Source: Xanthobacteraceae bacterium
Lineage (GTDB): Bacteria; Pseudomonadota; Alphaproteobacteria; Rhizobiales; Xanthobacteraceae
Assembly (NCBI GenBank): GCA_019746355.1
Contig: JAIESC010000064.1
Location: 1 to 6,000 of the forward strand
Length of the DNA stretch: 6,000 bases
Direction of reading: 5' to 3'
Shown here: in pieces, positions 1 to 5,806 of the stretch
How positions within the stretch are numbered: position 1 is the first letter of the stretch
Layout: each line of letters starts with the position of its first letter
Program-made: the position numbers and the translations under genes
Notes under the pieces: generated by a model
What the model saw: only the letters and a program-made list of their open reading frames with translations
Told to the model about the DNA's origin: nothing
Database searches by the model: none

Positions 1-118
1 CCCCTCCTCAGGCCGACCGCCCATGAATCACTCAATTGCTGATTTGGGAATCCCCTAACTGAAGACAGGCCCTAGTCCTTCAAAGGGGCCATTTCACCGG
101 GCTCCGGGGGTCGCGTCA
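1..118. other. Upstream intergenic region, no gene seen
   Basis: No coding region could be supported here. A stop codon (TAA at 56-58) lies in the frame of the following patatin gene, so that gene cannot begin further upstream than position 59. A weak inverted repeat pairs GGCCC (68-72) with GGGCC (86-90). It could be the end of an upstream transcript, but it has no T-run. A purine-rich CCGGGGG stretch at 104-110 lies about 8 bases before the chosen TTG start and may act as its ribosome binding site. No convincing -35/-10 pair was found. Confidence 0.4.
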
Positions 119-1657
119 TTGATCGGCAGTACGACGTCCCTGTTGCGAACGGTCGCGCCCGCCGCCGCGCTTGCGGTCTGGCTCGCGGGCTGCGCGTCGC
201 TTGGCGTCAGCGATCCGACCAACCAGCCATTGTCCGGGAGTGCCACGGCGGCCTTTGCCTCGGTGCGCCAGGACCCGAGCGCCGGCGACGACGTGATGGT
301 GGGGCTTGCGTTCTCCGGCGGCGGCACGCGCGCCGCGGCCTTCGCCCATGGCGTCCTGCAGGAGCTCGATCAGACGACGGCGCGTTCGCGCAGCGGCACG
401 AATTCGCTGCTCGATCGGGTGGGCTTCGTCTCCGGCGTCTCCGGCGGGGCGGTGGCGGCGGCCTATTTCGGGCTGAAGAAGCGCGCGGCGGTCGGCGACT
501 TCCGCGAGAAATTCCTGATCCGCAACGCCGAGGAGTCGCTCTCCACCAACATCACGGCGGTCAATCTCGTGAAGGGGCTCAGCGGCGGCGTCAACGACGT
601 CCGCACCTTCGCGCGCTGGCTCAACGACAACCTCTACAACGGCGCGACTTTCGCTGATTTCCGCAAAGCCTCGGGCCCGCAGATCTGGCTCAACGCCTCC
701 GATATCTACAACCGTACGCCATTCATCTACGGCGCGACGACGTTCGGCGCGCTGTGCAGCGATCTCGCGTCCTATCCGATCGCCGAGGCGGTCGCGGCCT
801 CGGCCGCGGTGCCGATCGTGTTCACGCCGATGGTCATCAGGACCTATCCCAAGCAGTGCACCGATCGGCCGTCGGAGGGGGTGGAGAAGGCACACAACAA
901 TCCGAACGCGCCGCCGATGCTGAAGGCGTTCGCCGATGCGCTCGCGAGCTACGGCGACGGTTCGACCAAGTACATCAAGCTGCTCGATGGCGGCCTGGTC
1001 GACAATTTCGGTCTCTCCGGCTTCACGATCGCGCGGCTTGCCGCGCGGGCGCCATACGATCCGTTGTCGCCGGAGCGGGCGGTGCGGCTGCGCCGGGCGA
1101 TCATCATCCTGGTCGATGCCGGCCGCGCGCCGTCCGGCAACTGGGTGCAGACGATCGACGGGCCGAGCGGCATGGAGCTGGTCAACGCCGCATCCGACAC
1201 GGCGCTGCAGGCGAGCGTGCTCGCAAGCTACACCGCGTTCCAGGCGACCCTCAACGACTACCAGCGCCAGCTCGTGAATTGGCGCTGCGGCCTGTCTCCC
1301 GAGCAGCGCAAGCGCCACGGCGCGGGACCGAACTGGAATTGCCGCGACATCAAGCTGATCCTGACCCGCGTCGCGTTCGAGCAGCTCGGAGCTGCGCGCG
1401 CCAAGGTGCTCAACGCCGTCGATACGCGGTTCAAGCTGCCGGTCGAGCAGGTCGATACGGTGATCGCGGCAGGCCGCGACGCGCTCTCGTCCAATCCGCA
1501 GTACCGCGAATTCCTGAAGGGTCTCGGCGCGCAGACGCCGCAGCCCGTGCCGGAGGCACCGCCGCTGCCGTCCGAGCCGCCGCCGACGCCGGTCGCGACC
1601 GCGCCATCGTGGCCGTTCCCGTTCCCGTCGCTGCCGAGCTCGTTCGCCGCGCAGTAG
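119..1657 (+). CDS. Patatin-like phospholipase family lipoprotein
   Basis: Predicted serine lipid acyl hydrolase of the patatin family, which cleaves acyl chains from phospholipids using a Ser-Asp dyad. The 512-residue product starts with a signal peptide ending in a lipobox (LAGC, Cys25), so it is probably a lipid-anchored envelope protein. The core has the glycine-rich oxyanion segment SGGGTRAA (residues 66-73), the nucleophile elbow GVSGG with Ser108, the ASAAVPIVFTP segment (about 227-237) and the DGG motif with Asp290. These are the three hallmarks of the family, in order. The region after about 470 is Pro-rich (PEAPPLPSEPPPTP), probably disordered. The start is TTG at 119; a second in-frame TTG at 143 would give a shorter but still valid signal peptide (MRTVAPAAALAVWLAGC). 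The gene stands alone on this strand and converges with the next gene. The family call is firm; substrate and physiological role are unknown. Confidence 0.92.
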   Translation: MIGSTTSLLRTVAPAAALAVWLAGCASLGVSDPTNQPLSGSATAAFASVRQDPSAGDDVMVGLAFSGGGTRAAAFAHGVLQELDQTTARSRSGTNSLLDRVGFVSGVSGGAVAAAYFGLKKRAAVGDFREKFLIRNAEESLSTNITAVNLVKGLSGGVNDVRTFARWLNDNLYNGATFADFRKASGPQIWLNASDIYNRTPFIYGATTFGALCSDLASYPIAEAVAASAAVPIVFTPMVIRTYPKQCTDRPSEGVEKAHNNPNAPPMLKAFADALASYGDGSTKYIKLLDGGLVDNFGLSGFTIARLAARAPYDPLSPERAVRLRRAIIILVDAGRAPSGNWVQTIDGPSGMELVNAASDTALQASVLASYTAFQATLNDYQRQLVNWRCGLSPEQRKRHGAGPNWNCRDIKLILTRVAFEQLGAARAKVLNAVDTRFKLPVEQVDTVIAAGRDALSSNPQYREFLKGLGAQTPQPVPEAPPLPSEPPPTPVATAPSWPFPFPSLPSSFAAQ

Positions 1658-1680
1658 CGGGCGGCGGTTTCATGCGCCCG
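1658..1680. terminator. Possible bidirectional terminator between convergent genes
   Basis: A perfect 6-bp inverted repeat, CGGGCG (1658-1663) and CGCCCG (1675-1680) with an 11-base loop, fills the gap between the two convergent stop codons. There is no T-run on either side, so an intrinsic terminator is only weakly supported. The position is the main argument. Confidence 0.3.
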
Positions 1681-1682
1681 GG

Positions 1683-2372
1683 TCAGGGCGCCTCGAGGCC
1701 GTGTTTCTTCATCACCGCGAGACCCGCCGGCGCGGTCAGGAATTTCACCAGTGCGGAAGCTTCGGCAGGATGCGCCGCGCTGGCGTGAACGCCCGCGGTG
1801 AACACCGAGATGAGCTGCAGTTCGGGCGGCAGCGGACCGACATAATCGACGCCGTCGGCATGGGCGATCTCGCTGATCTGCTGGAAGCCGATCTCGGCCT
1901 CGCCGTTGGCGAGCAGCGTCGAAACGGTGCCGCCCGAGGCAATGAGCGTGGTCTTGGCTTTCACGGCTTCGGCGACGCCGAGCCGCTCGAACAGCTTTTC
2001 CAGATAGACGCCGCTCGGACCGGTCGAGAGGCCGACGCTTTGGGCGTTGAGCAGCGCGCGCTTGAACGCATCGGGCGTGCCGACGTCGGGCTTCACTGCG
2101 CCCTTGCGGACGCCGATGCCGATGCCGGCCTTGGCGAGAATGGTTTGAGTGCCTTTGACGACCTTGCCCTGCGCGGCGAAATCGTTGACCGCTGCATTCG
2201 AGCTGATGATCAGATCGAACACCTCGCCCGCGGCCATCCGCCTGTTGATGTCGACGGTCCCGGCCCAGGTGGTCGCAACCTTTGCGCCGGTCGATGTTTC
2301 GAACTGCGGCACGAGCTCGAGATAGGCCTCGCGGGTGGCGAGCGAAGAGAGAACGGTGATGGTGGCGTTCAT
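1683..2372 (-). CDS. ModA-like substrate-binding domain protein without signal peptide
   Basis: A 229-residue protein with the look of the molybdate/extracellular solute-binding family (SBP_bac_11 type). It begins directly with the first beta strand (ITVLSSLATREAYLELVPQFE), including the Ser pair at residues 9-10 where ModA proteins contact their oxyanion. It continues with DLIISSNAAVNDFAAQGKV, STGPSGVYLEKLFERLG and GEAEIGFQQISEIA, each matching a conserved ModA block. Unlike typical ModA there is no N-terminal signal peptide, and no usable in-frame start lies upstream. The ATG at 2370-2372 has a GAGGA motif about 11 bases ahead. The gene starts 19 bp after the stop of the Bug-family gene on the same strand, so the two are probably co-transcribed. 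No modB or modC is seen, which argues against a standard molybdate transporter. It may be a cytoplasmic ligand-binding protein or one exported by another route. The fold call is good; the ligand is unknown. Confidence 0.85.
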   Translation of the reverse strand: MNATITVLSSLATREAYLELVPQFETSTGAKVATTWAGTVDINRRMAAGEVFDLIISSNAAVNDFAAQGKVVKGTQTILAKAGIGIGVRKGAVKPDVGTPDAFKRALLNAQSVGLSTGPSGVYLEKLFERLGVAEAVKAKTTLIASGGTVSTLLANGEAEIGFQQISEIAHADGVDYVGPLPPELQLISVFTAGVHASAAHPAEASALVKFLTAPAGLAVMKKHGLEAP

Positions 2373-2391
2373 TTTCGCTTTGATCCTCGAT

Positions 2392-3387
2392 CTACTGCGG
2401 CCCGCCGCCGACCTTGATGCCGGCCTCCTTGATCACCGGCCCCCATTTCCCGGTTTCGTCTTGCAGGAACTTGGCGAACTCCTCGGGGCTCGAACCGGTG
2501 ACGATGACGCCGAGGTTCTCCAGCCGGCCCTGCACGGCCGGATCGCGGATCGCGGCGACGCTGTCGGCGTGGACCTTGCGGACGATCTCCGGCGGCGTTT
2601 TGGCCGGCAGCATGAAGCCGAACCAGCCGGTGACCTCGAAGCCCGGCACGCCGGCCTCGATCATGGTCGGATATTCGCGCGCGGCGGCGACCCGCTGGCC
2701 GGTGGTCACGGCGAGCGCACGCATCTGGCCGCCCTGCACCTGCGGCAGCACCGAGGACATGACGTTGAACATCAGGTCGACGCGGCCGGGGATCAGGTCG
2801 GCCAGCGCCGGCGCGCCGCCGCGATAGGGCACGTGCGTCAGGTCGAGCCCCGCGACGCGCTTGAACAGCTCGCCGCTCAGATGGATCGAGGTGCCCGCCC
2901 CGGACGAGGCGAAGGTCATCTTGCCGGGATTGGCCTTGGCGTGGGCGATGAACTCGGCGACCGTCTTCGCCGGCGACGAGTTCGGCACCACCATCAGGTT
3001 GGGCGTGACGCCGATCACCGTCACCGGGGCAAAGTCGGCGACGATGTCGTAGGTCACGGACGGGTAGAGGAAACGGTTCACCGCGTGCGGGAACGAAGCG
3101 ATCAGGAGCGTATGACCGTCCGGCTCGGCGCGCGCCACGAGCTCGGCGCCGAGATTGCCGCCGGCGCCGGGCTTGTTCTCGATGATGACCTGCTGGCCCC
3201 AGATCTCCGACAGCTTGGTCGCGAGATTGCGGGCGAACGCCTCGTTGGCGCCACCGGCCGCAAACGGCACGATCAGCCGGACCACACGGCTGGGCCAGGC
3301 TTGTGCGCGGACAATCGCCGGAGAGCCTGCGGCGAGTGCGGACGCGGCCGCGAGCCTGATGGCTTGACGTCGAGTGAACTTGTGCAT
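2392..3387 (-). CDS. Bug/TctC family tripartite tricarboxylate transporter substrate-binding protein
   Basis: Periplasmic solute-binding protein of the Bug (TctC) family, which captures carboxylates and related small organic molecules for TctA/TctB-type transporters or for sensing. The 331-residue product starts MHKFTRRQAIRLAAASALAAG; the twin arginine at residues 6-7 followed by a hydrophobic stretch indicates Tat export, with cleavage likely near residues 28-30 (VRAQA). Family blocks follow: WPSRVVRLIVPFAAGG (31-46), ENKPGAGGNLGAELVARAEPDG (70-91, in two adjoining motifs), ASSGAGTSIHLSGELF (160-175) and VPYRGGAPALADLIPGRVD (186-204). The usual Asp after GGxx is Glu49. The ATG at 3385-3387 is preferred over an upstream GTG at 3418-3420 because it gives a clean signal peptide and has AGGGA a few bases upstream. 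No tctA or tctB is seen, so this is an orphan receptor in this window. The ModA-like gene follows 19 bp downstream. The ligand cannot be inferred. Confidence 0.93.
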   Translation of the reverse strand: MHKFTRRQAIRLAAASALAAGSPAIVRAQAWPSRVVRLIVPFAAGGANEAFARNLATKLSEIWGQQVIIENKPGAGGNLGAELVARAEPDGHTLLIASFPHAVNRFLYPSVTYDIVADFAPVTVIGVTPNLMVVPNSSPAKTVAEFIAHAKANPGKMTFASSGAGTSIHLSGELFKRVAGLDLTHVPYRGGAPALADLIPGRVDLMFNVMSSVLPQVQGGQMRALAVTTGQRVAAAREYPTMIEAGVPGFEVTGWFGFMLPAKTPPEIVRKVHADSVAAIRDPAVQGRLENLGVIVTGSSPEEFAKFLQDETGKWGPVIKEAGIKVGGGPQ

Positions 3388-3418
3388 TTCGTCCCTGGGT
3401 GAGGTTTGTTGCGGCCGC

Positions 3419-3447
3419 ACAGTACTGGCGCCTCAATCAAGCGACAA
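3419..3447 (-). promoter_or_regulatory. Weak sigma70-like promoter candidate for the Bug gene
   Basis: Read on the minus strand, TTGTCG (3442-3447) and TACTGT (3419-3424) are separated by exactly 17 bases, about 30 bases upstream of the preferred ATG. The -35 keeps TTG and the -10 keeps TA...T, so each box matches only in part. The spacing and position are right, but the match is weak. An 8-bp palindrome, CCACGTGG (3448-3455), abuts the -35 and could be a regulator site. Confidence 0.25.
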
Positions 3448-3461
3448 CCACGTGGGTCGTG

Positions 3462-3477
3462 GGCCGCGGTCGCGGCC
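3462..3477. promoter_or_regulatory. Operator-like dyad in the divergent intergenic region
   Basis: A perfect 7-bp inverted repeat, GGCCGCG and CGCGGCC, separated by only GT, lies between the divergent Bug gene and gatB. It directly precedes a TTGACC hexamer (3478-3483) that could be a -35 for gatB, although no good -10 follows at 16-18 bases. The tight spacing suits a dimeric DNA-binding protein better than an RNA hairpin. GC-rich dyads arise often by chance in such DNA, so this is tentative. Confidence 0.3.
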
Positions 3478-3521
3478 TTGACCTTGCCGCATGGCGGGGC
3501 GATGGGATGGGAACCGTGCGG

Positions 3522-3581
3522 CCAAGAGACTTCCCAAGAGACGTCCCAAGAGACTTCCCAAGAGACTGCCCAAGAGATTTC
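3522..3581 (+). repeat. Five tandem 12-bp repeats abutting the gatB start
   Basis: Five head-to-tail copies of CCAAGAGACTTC occupy 3522-3533, 3534-3545, 3546-3557, 3558-3569 and 3570-3581. Copies 1 and 3 are identical; copies 2, 4 and 5 each differ by one base (CGTC, CTGC, ATTTC at the 3' part). The array ends 2 bases before the gatB ATG. Each unit holds AAGAGA, a weak Shine-Dalgarno-like motif, and the last one sits 6 bases before the ATG. Because the unit length is a multiple of three, copy-number change does not shift any frame. In the gatB frame the array encodes repeated KRLP-type tetrapeptides, open back to an ATG at 3491. Confidence 0.95.
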
Positions 3582-3583
3582 CG

Positions 3584-5053
3584 ATGAACGTGCAGAACAA
3601 ACCGTCGAAGCTGATCAAGGGCGCAACCGGCGAGTGGGAGGTCGTGGTCGGCATGGAGGTCCATGCCCAGGTCACCTCCAACGCCAAGCTGTTCTCCGGC
3701 GCCTCGACGGAATTCGGCGGCGAGCCGAACAGCCATGTGTCGCTGGTCGACGCGGCGATGCCGGGGATGCTGCCGGTGATCAACGAGGAGTGCGTCCGGC
3801 AGGCGGTCCGCACGGGGCTCGGCCTCAACGCCAGGATCAACCTGCGCTCGGTGTTCGACCGCAAGAACTACTTCTATCCCGACCTGCCGCAGGGCTATCA
3901 GATCAGCCAGTACAAGCAGCCGATCGTCGGCGAGGGCGAAGTCTCGGTGGCGATGCCGGACGGCGAGACCGTCACGGTCGGCATCGAGCGGCTGCATCTG
4001 GAGCAGGACGCCGGCAAGTCGCTGCACGACCAGCACCCGAACATGAGCGCGATCGACCTCAACCGGTCGGGCGTGGCGCTGATGGAGATCGTCTCCAAGC
4101 CGGATATCCGTTCGTCGGAGCAAGCCAAGGCGTTCCTGTCGAAGCTCCGCTCGATCCTGCGCTATCTCGGCACCTGCGACGGCGACATGGAGAAGGGCAG
4201 CCTTCGCGCCGACGTCAACGTGTCGGTGCGAAAGCCAGGGGCCCCGCTCGGCACCCGCTGCGAGATCAAGAACGTCAATTCGATCCGCTTCGTCGGCCAG
4301 GCCATCGAGCACGAGGCGCGGCGCCAGATCGAGATCATCGAGGACGGCGGCACGATCGACCAGGAGACGAGGCTGTTCGATCCGAACAAGGGCGAGACCC
4401 GCTCGATGCGGTCGAAGGAAGAGGCGCACGACTACCGCTATTTCCCCGACCCGGACCTGCTGCCGCTGGAGTTCGACCAGGCCTATGTCGACGGCCTGAA
4501 GCAGCACCTGCCGGAGCTGCCGGACCAGAAGCGGGCGCGGTTCGTCTCCGAGCATGGCCTGTCGGCCTACGACGCCGACGTGCTGGTCGCAGAAAAGGCG
4601 CTCGCCGACTACTACGAGGCGGTGGCGCGCGGTCGCGACGCCAAGCTTGCCGCCAACTGGGTGATCAACGAGCTGACCGGCCGGCTCAACAAGGAAGGCA
4701 AGGGCATCGAGGACACCCCGGTCGACGCCAAGCAGCTCGGCGCGGTCCTCGACCTGATCGGCGAGGGCGTCATCTCCGGCAAGATTGCCAAGGACCTCTT
4801 CGAGATCGTCTGGAGCGAGGGCGGCGATCCGCGTGCAATCGTCGAGCAGCGCGGCATGAAGCAGGTCACCGACACCGGCGCGATCGAGAAGATCGTCGAC
4901 GACATCGTTGCCAAGAACCCGGACAAGGTCGCCGACGCCAAGTCCAACCCGAAAGCGATCGGCTGGTTCGTCGGCCAGGTCATGAAAGCCTCCGGCGGCA
5001 AGGCCAACCCGCAGGCCGTGAACGATCTTCTGAAAAAGAAGCTCGGCGCTTAA
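3584..5053 (+). CDS. gatB: Aspartyl/glutamyl-tRNA amidotransferase subunit B
   Basis: GatB is the kinase and tRNA-binding subunit of the GatCAB amidotransferase. The complex converts mischarged Glu-tRNA(Gln), and Asp-tRNA(Asn) where needed, to the amidated forms in the cytoplasm, using ammonia released from glutamine by GatA. The 489-residue product has the usual full length. It starts the cradle domain with [15 protein letters not shown] (16-30), then [19 protein letters not shown] (92-110), the signature [18 protein letters not shown] (157-174), and [19 protein letters not shown] (274-292). The helical and YqeY-like C-terminal part runs from about residue 320 and ends [10 protein letters not shown]. 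The ATG at 3584 is chosen because the homology begins just after it. The ORF stays open to an ATG at 3491, which would add 31 residues of Arg/Lys/Pro repeat unlike known GatB N-termini. The start has only a weak AAGAGA motif at 3572-3577. gatC and gatA are not adjacent. Confidence 0.97.
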   Translation: MNVQNKPSKLIKGATGEWEVVVGMEVHAQVTSNAKLFSGASTEFGGEPNSHVSLVDAAMPGMLPVINEECVRQAVRTGLGLNARINLRSVFDRKNYFYPDLPQGYQISQYKQPIVGEGEVSVAMPDGETVTVGIERLHLEQDAGKSLHDQHPNMSAIDLNRSGVALMEIVSKPDIRSSEQAKAFLSKLRSILRYLGTCDGDMEKGSLRADVNVSVRKPGAPLGTRCEIKNVNSIRFVGQAIEHEARRQIEIIEDGGTIDQETRLFDPNKGETRSMRSKEEAHDYRYFPDPDLLPLEFDQAYVDGLKQHLPELPDQKRARFVSEHGLSAYDADVLVAEKALADYYEAVARGRDAKLAANWVINELTGRLNKEGKGIEDTPVDAKQLGAVLDLIGEGVISGKIAKDLFEIVWSEGGDPRAIVEQRGMKQVTDTGAIEKIVDDIVAKNPDKVADAKSNPKAIGWFVGQVMKASGGKANPQAVNDLLKKKLGA

Positions 5054-5066
5054 GCGCGGTAGCGCC
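5045..5066 (+). terminator. Stem-loop overlapping the gatB stop codon
   Basis: GGCGCT (5045-5050) pairs perfectly with AGCGCC (5061-5066) around a 10-base loop that contains the TAA stop. An alternative fold uses the 12-bp palindrome GCGCTTAAGCGC (5046-5057). There is no T-run, so this is at best a weak or Rho-assisted terminator or an mRNA 3'-end stabiliser. Confidence 0.35.
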
Positions 5067-5235
5067 ATACGCGGTTGGGCCGCTCGGCGTTGCGCGACAT
5101 TCGCTCACGCCATTGTCTGTCAGCGGCATCGTCTGGATGCTCGTCGAGCGTTCGAACGGAGCGCGAGTTGGCATCGCGCGGCGAATCAGCCGAGCGCCGA
5201 TTCGCTCGTTTTTGATCGATTCATCGTCCGCGCAA

Positions 5236-5285
5236 CGCTTCCGAAACACGGTCTGTGGAAAAAATTTTTGGGTCGGGCGGAAGCG
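5236..5285. repeat. 8-bp inverted repeat flanking an A6T5 tract
   Basis: CGCTTCCG (5236-5243) and CGGAAGCG (5278-5285) are perfect reverse complements separated by 34 bases. The interior holds AAAAAATTTTT (5259-5269), which is intrinsically bent DNA, and a small CAC/GTG pairing around 5247-5257. It could be a protein-binding dyad, a piece of a dispersed intergenic repeat, or part of a structured RNA; the sequence alone does not decide. Confidence 0.5.
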
Positions 5286-5377
5286 ACACAGCGCCTCGGT
5301 TTGCAGCGAAGGCGAGCTGTGGATGACGTGAGCTTTTTTGCTGCGTCCAACTGACGTTCCGATTTTCGGTCGCGCGC

Positions 5378-5404
5378 AAAAATGCCCATTCCATATGGGT
5401 TTTC
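5378..5404. terminator. Weak bidirectional terminator candidate
   Basis: CCCAT (5385-5389) and ATGGG (5395-5399) form a 5-bp stem with a 5-base loop. An A5 run (5378-5382) lies on the left and a T4 run (5400-5403) on the right, so a transcript from either strand would end in a stem followed by U residues. The minus direction, with U5, looks better. The stem is short, so the call is tentative. Confidence 0.3.
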
Positions 5405-5425
5405 GTGATGTCCGCCGTTTTCGTC

Positions 5426-5480
5426 ATGCGCGGTGGATGATTTGCGCATTTGCGTTGCGCGCGGTGTGCATCGCGCGACG
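5426..5480 (+). repeat. Two adjacent GC-rich stem-loops
   Basis: The first is ATGCGC (5426-5431) with GCGCAT (5444-5449), a perfect 6-bp stem and a 12-base loop. Three bases later CGTTGCGCG (5453-5461) pairs with CGCGCGACG (5472-5480), giving 9 pairs including one G-U and a 10-base loop. Together they suggest a folded RNA segment or DNA dyads in the region upstream of the tiny ORF. Confidence 0.4.
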
Positions 5481-5556
5481 GCGTGCGGATGGAATAGAGC
5501 GGCGCCCGCGCGCGCGTACACTCGCTGTTAATCGGAGTCGGTGTTTTTTCTCTCAC

Positions 5557-5629
5557 TCTGGTGTAAATCCAGATGCAGTGAACGTCGATCCACGATGTTC
5601 ACTGTTCCGACATCGCCACATCCCGTGGC
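5557..5629 (+). promoter_or_regulatory. Structured leader: three consecutive stem-loops before a small ORF
   Basis: Three stem-loops follow each other and end one base before the ribosome binding site. The first pairs TCTGG (5557-5561) with CCAGA (5569-5573), loop TGTAAAT. The second pairs CAGTGAACGTCG (5576-5587) with CGATGTTCACTG (5593-5604), 12 pairs with one G-U and loop ATCCA. The third pairs GCCAC (5615-5619) with GTGGC (5625-5629), loop ATCCC. All three have an ATCC at or next to the loop. The second stem is too long and clean to be dismissed as chance. The placement suggests a translational leader or a small RNA; it matches no riboswitch class that I recognise. Confidence 0.5.
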
Positions 5630-5630
5630 T

Positions 5631-5636
5631 AGGAGG
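5631..5636 (+). promoter_or_regulatory. Perfect Shine-Dalgarno for the 19-codon ORF
   Basis: AGGAGG, full consensus, lies 6 bases before the ATG at 5643. No other start in this window has so good a site. It is the main reason to believe that the tiny downstream ORF is translated. It sits immediately after the third leader stem-loop, whose 3' arm ends at 5629. Confidence 0.8.
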
Positions 5637-5642
5637 GCAGCA

Positions 5643-5702
5643 ATGGCGAAGAAGAGAAAGGCGAAGAAGGCGAAGAAGGCGAAGGCCCGGAAGAAGAAGT
5701 AG
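5643..5702 (+). CDS. Very small lysine/alanine-rich basic protein (19 aa)
   Basis: ATG to TAG encodes MAKKRKAKKAKKAKARKKK: 11 Lys, 2 Arg, 5 Ala and the initiator Met, with no acidic residues. It is built from repeats of a GCGAAGAAG-type unit. The perfect AGGAGG 6 bases upstream and the structured leader support translation. Similar Lys/Ala runs occur in the tails of bacterial histone H1-like and other nucleoid or ribosome-associated proteins, so binding to nucleic acid is a fair guess, but it is only a guess from composition. The Lys codons are nearly all AAG. Alternatives are a leader peptide whose translation senses charged tRNA-Lys, or a remnant of a longer H1-like protein. The overlapping frames on both strands show only low-complexity shadows. 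A compact hairpin follows 14 bases after the stop. Confidence 0.65.
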   Translation: MAKKRKAKKAKKAKARKKK

Positions 5703-5716
5703 TCCGGCCTTACGCT

Positions 5717-5735
5717 CTTCGACTTCACGTCGAAG
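5717..5735 (+). terminator. Hairpin after the small basic ORF
   Basis: CTTCGAC (5717-5723) and GTCGAAG (5729-5735) form a perfect 7-bp stem with the 5-base loop TTCAC, 14 bases after the TAG. It is followed by GTTCGTCAT, with no T-run, so it may act as a Rho-independent-like end or a 3' stabilising structure. Its position supports a short transcript unit covering the leader and the tiny ORF. Confidence 0.4.
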
Positions 5736-5806
5736 GTTCGTCATACGGTCCGGTGAGCGTCGCGCGTTGAGCGCCTAAGCGAGCGACCCGACCTCCCAAG
5801 ACTGAA

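Larger units (their letters stand above)
5054..5642. other. Long gene-poor region rich in inverted repeats
   Basis: About 590 bases with no convincing protein-coding gene. Open frames here on both strands lack family motifs, good ribosome binding sites and the usual G/C third-position bias. The region is locally more AT-rich than the genes, with runs such as A6T5 (5259-5269), T6 near 5333-5338 and T6 at 5544-5549. It holds several perfect inverted repeats, listed separately, and leads into a strong ribosome binding site for a tiny ORF. It probably contains promoters, untranslated leader or a non-coding RNA; no promoter could be fixed. Confidence 0.5.

Noticed and set aside
1..10. Pyrimidine-rich CCCCTCCT at the window start as an anti-Shine-Dalgarno RNA element
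   Set aside because: It sits at the edge without visible hairpins or terminator context, so no RNA gene can be supported.
116..1318. A 400-residue open frame on the minus strand
   Set aside because: It is antisense to the patatin-like gene, rich in Arg/Ala/Glu as expected of a GC-rich shadow frame, and shows no family motifs.
2335..3402. A 355-residue plus-strand frame opposite the Bug gene
   Set aside because: Composition is His/Arg/Gly-rich shadow; the minus strand encodes a clear Bug-family protein over the same bases.
4052..4105. GatB signature with Ala instead of Pro (GVALMEIV)
   Set aside because: It departs from the classical GVPLLEIV form, but the variant is, as far as I recall, the normal alphaproteobacterial version and so is not evidence of divergence.
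3437..5068. A 543-residue open frame on the minus strand and a 641-residue frame at 3406-5331 on the plus strand
   Set aside because: Both overlap gatB, whose protein is unmistakable. They are low-complexity shadow translations kept open by high GC content.
5186..5556. Two 111-residue minus-strand frames in the gatB downstream region
   Set aside because: No recognisable motif, no good ribosome binding site, mixed codon third positions, and they run through the hairpins and A/T tracts of the intergenic region.
5338..5778. A 146-residue plus-strand frame reading through the small basic ORF as polyarginine
   Set aside because: The Arg run is the out-of-frame reading of the GCGAAGAAG repeats. 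The strong ribosome binding site points to the 19-codon frame instead.
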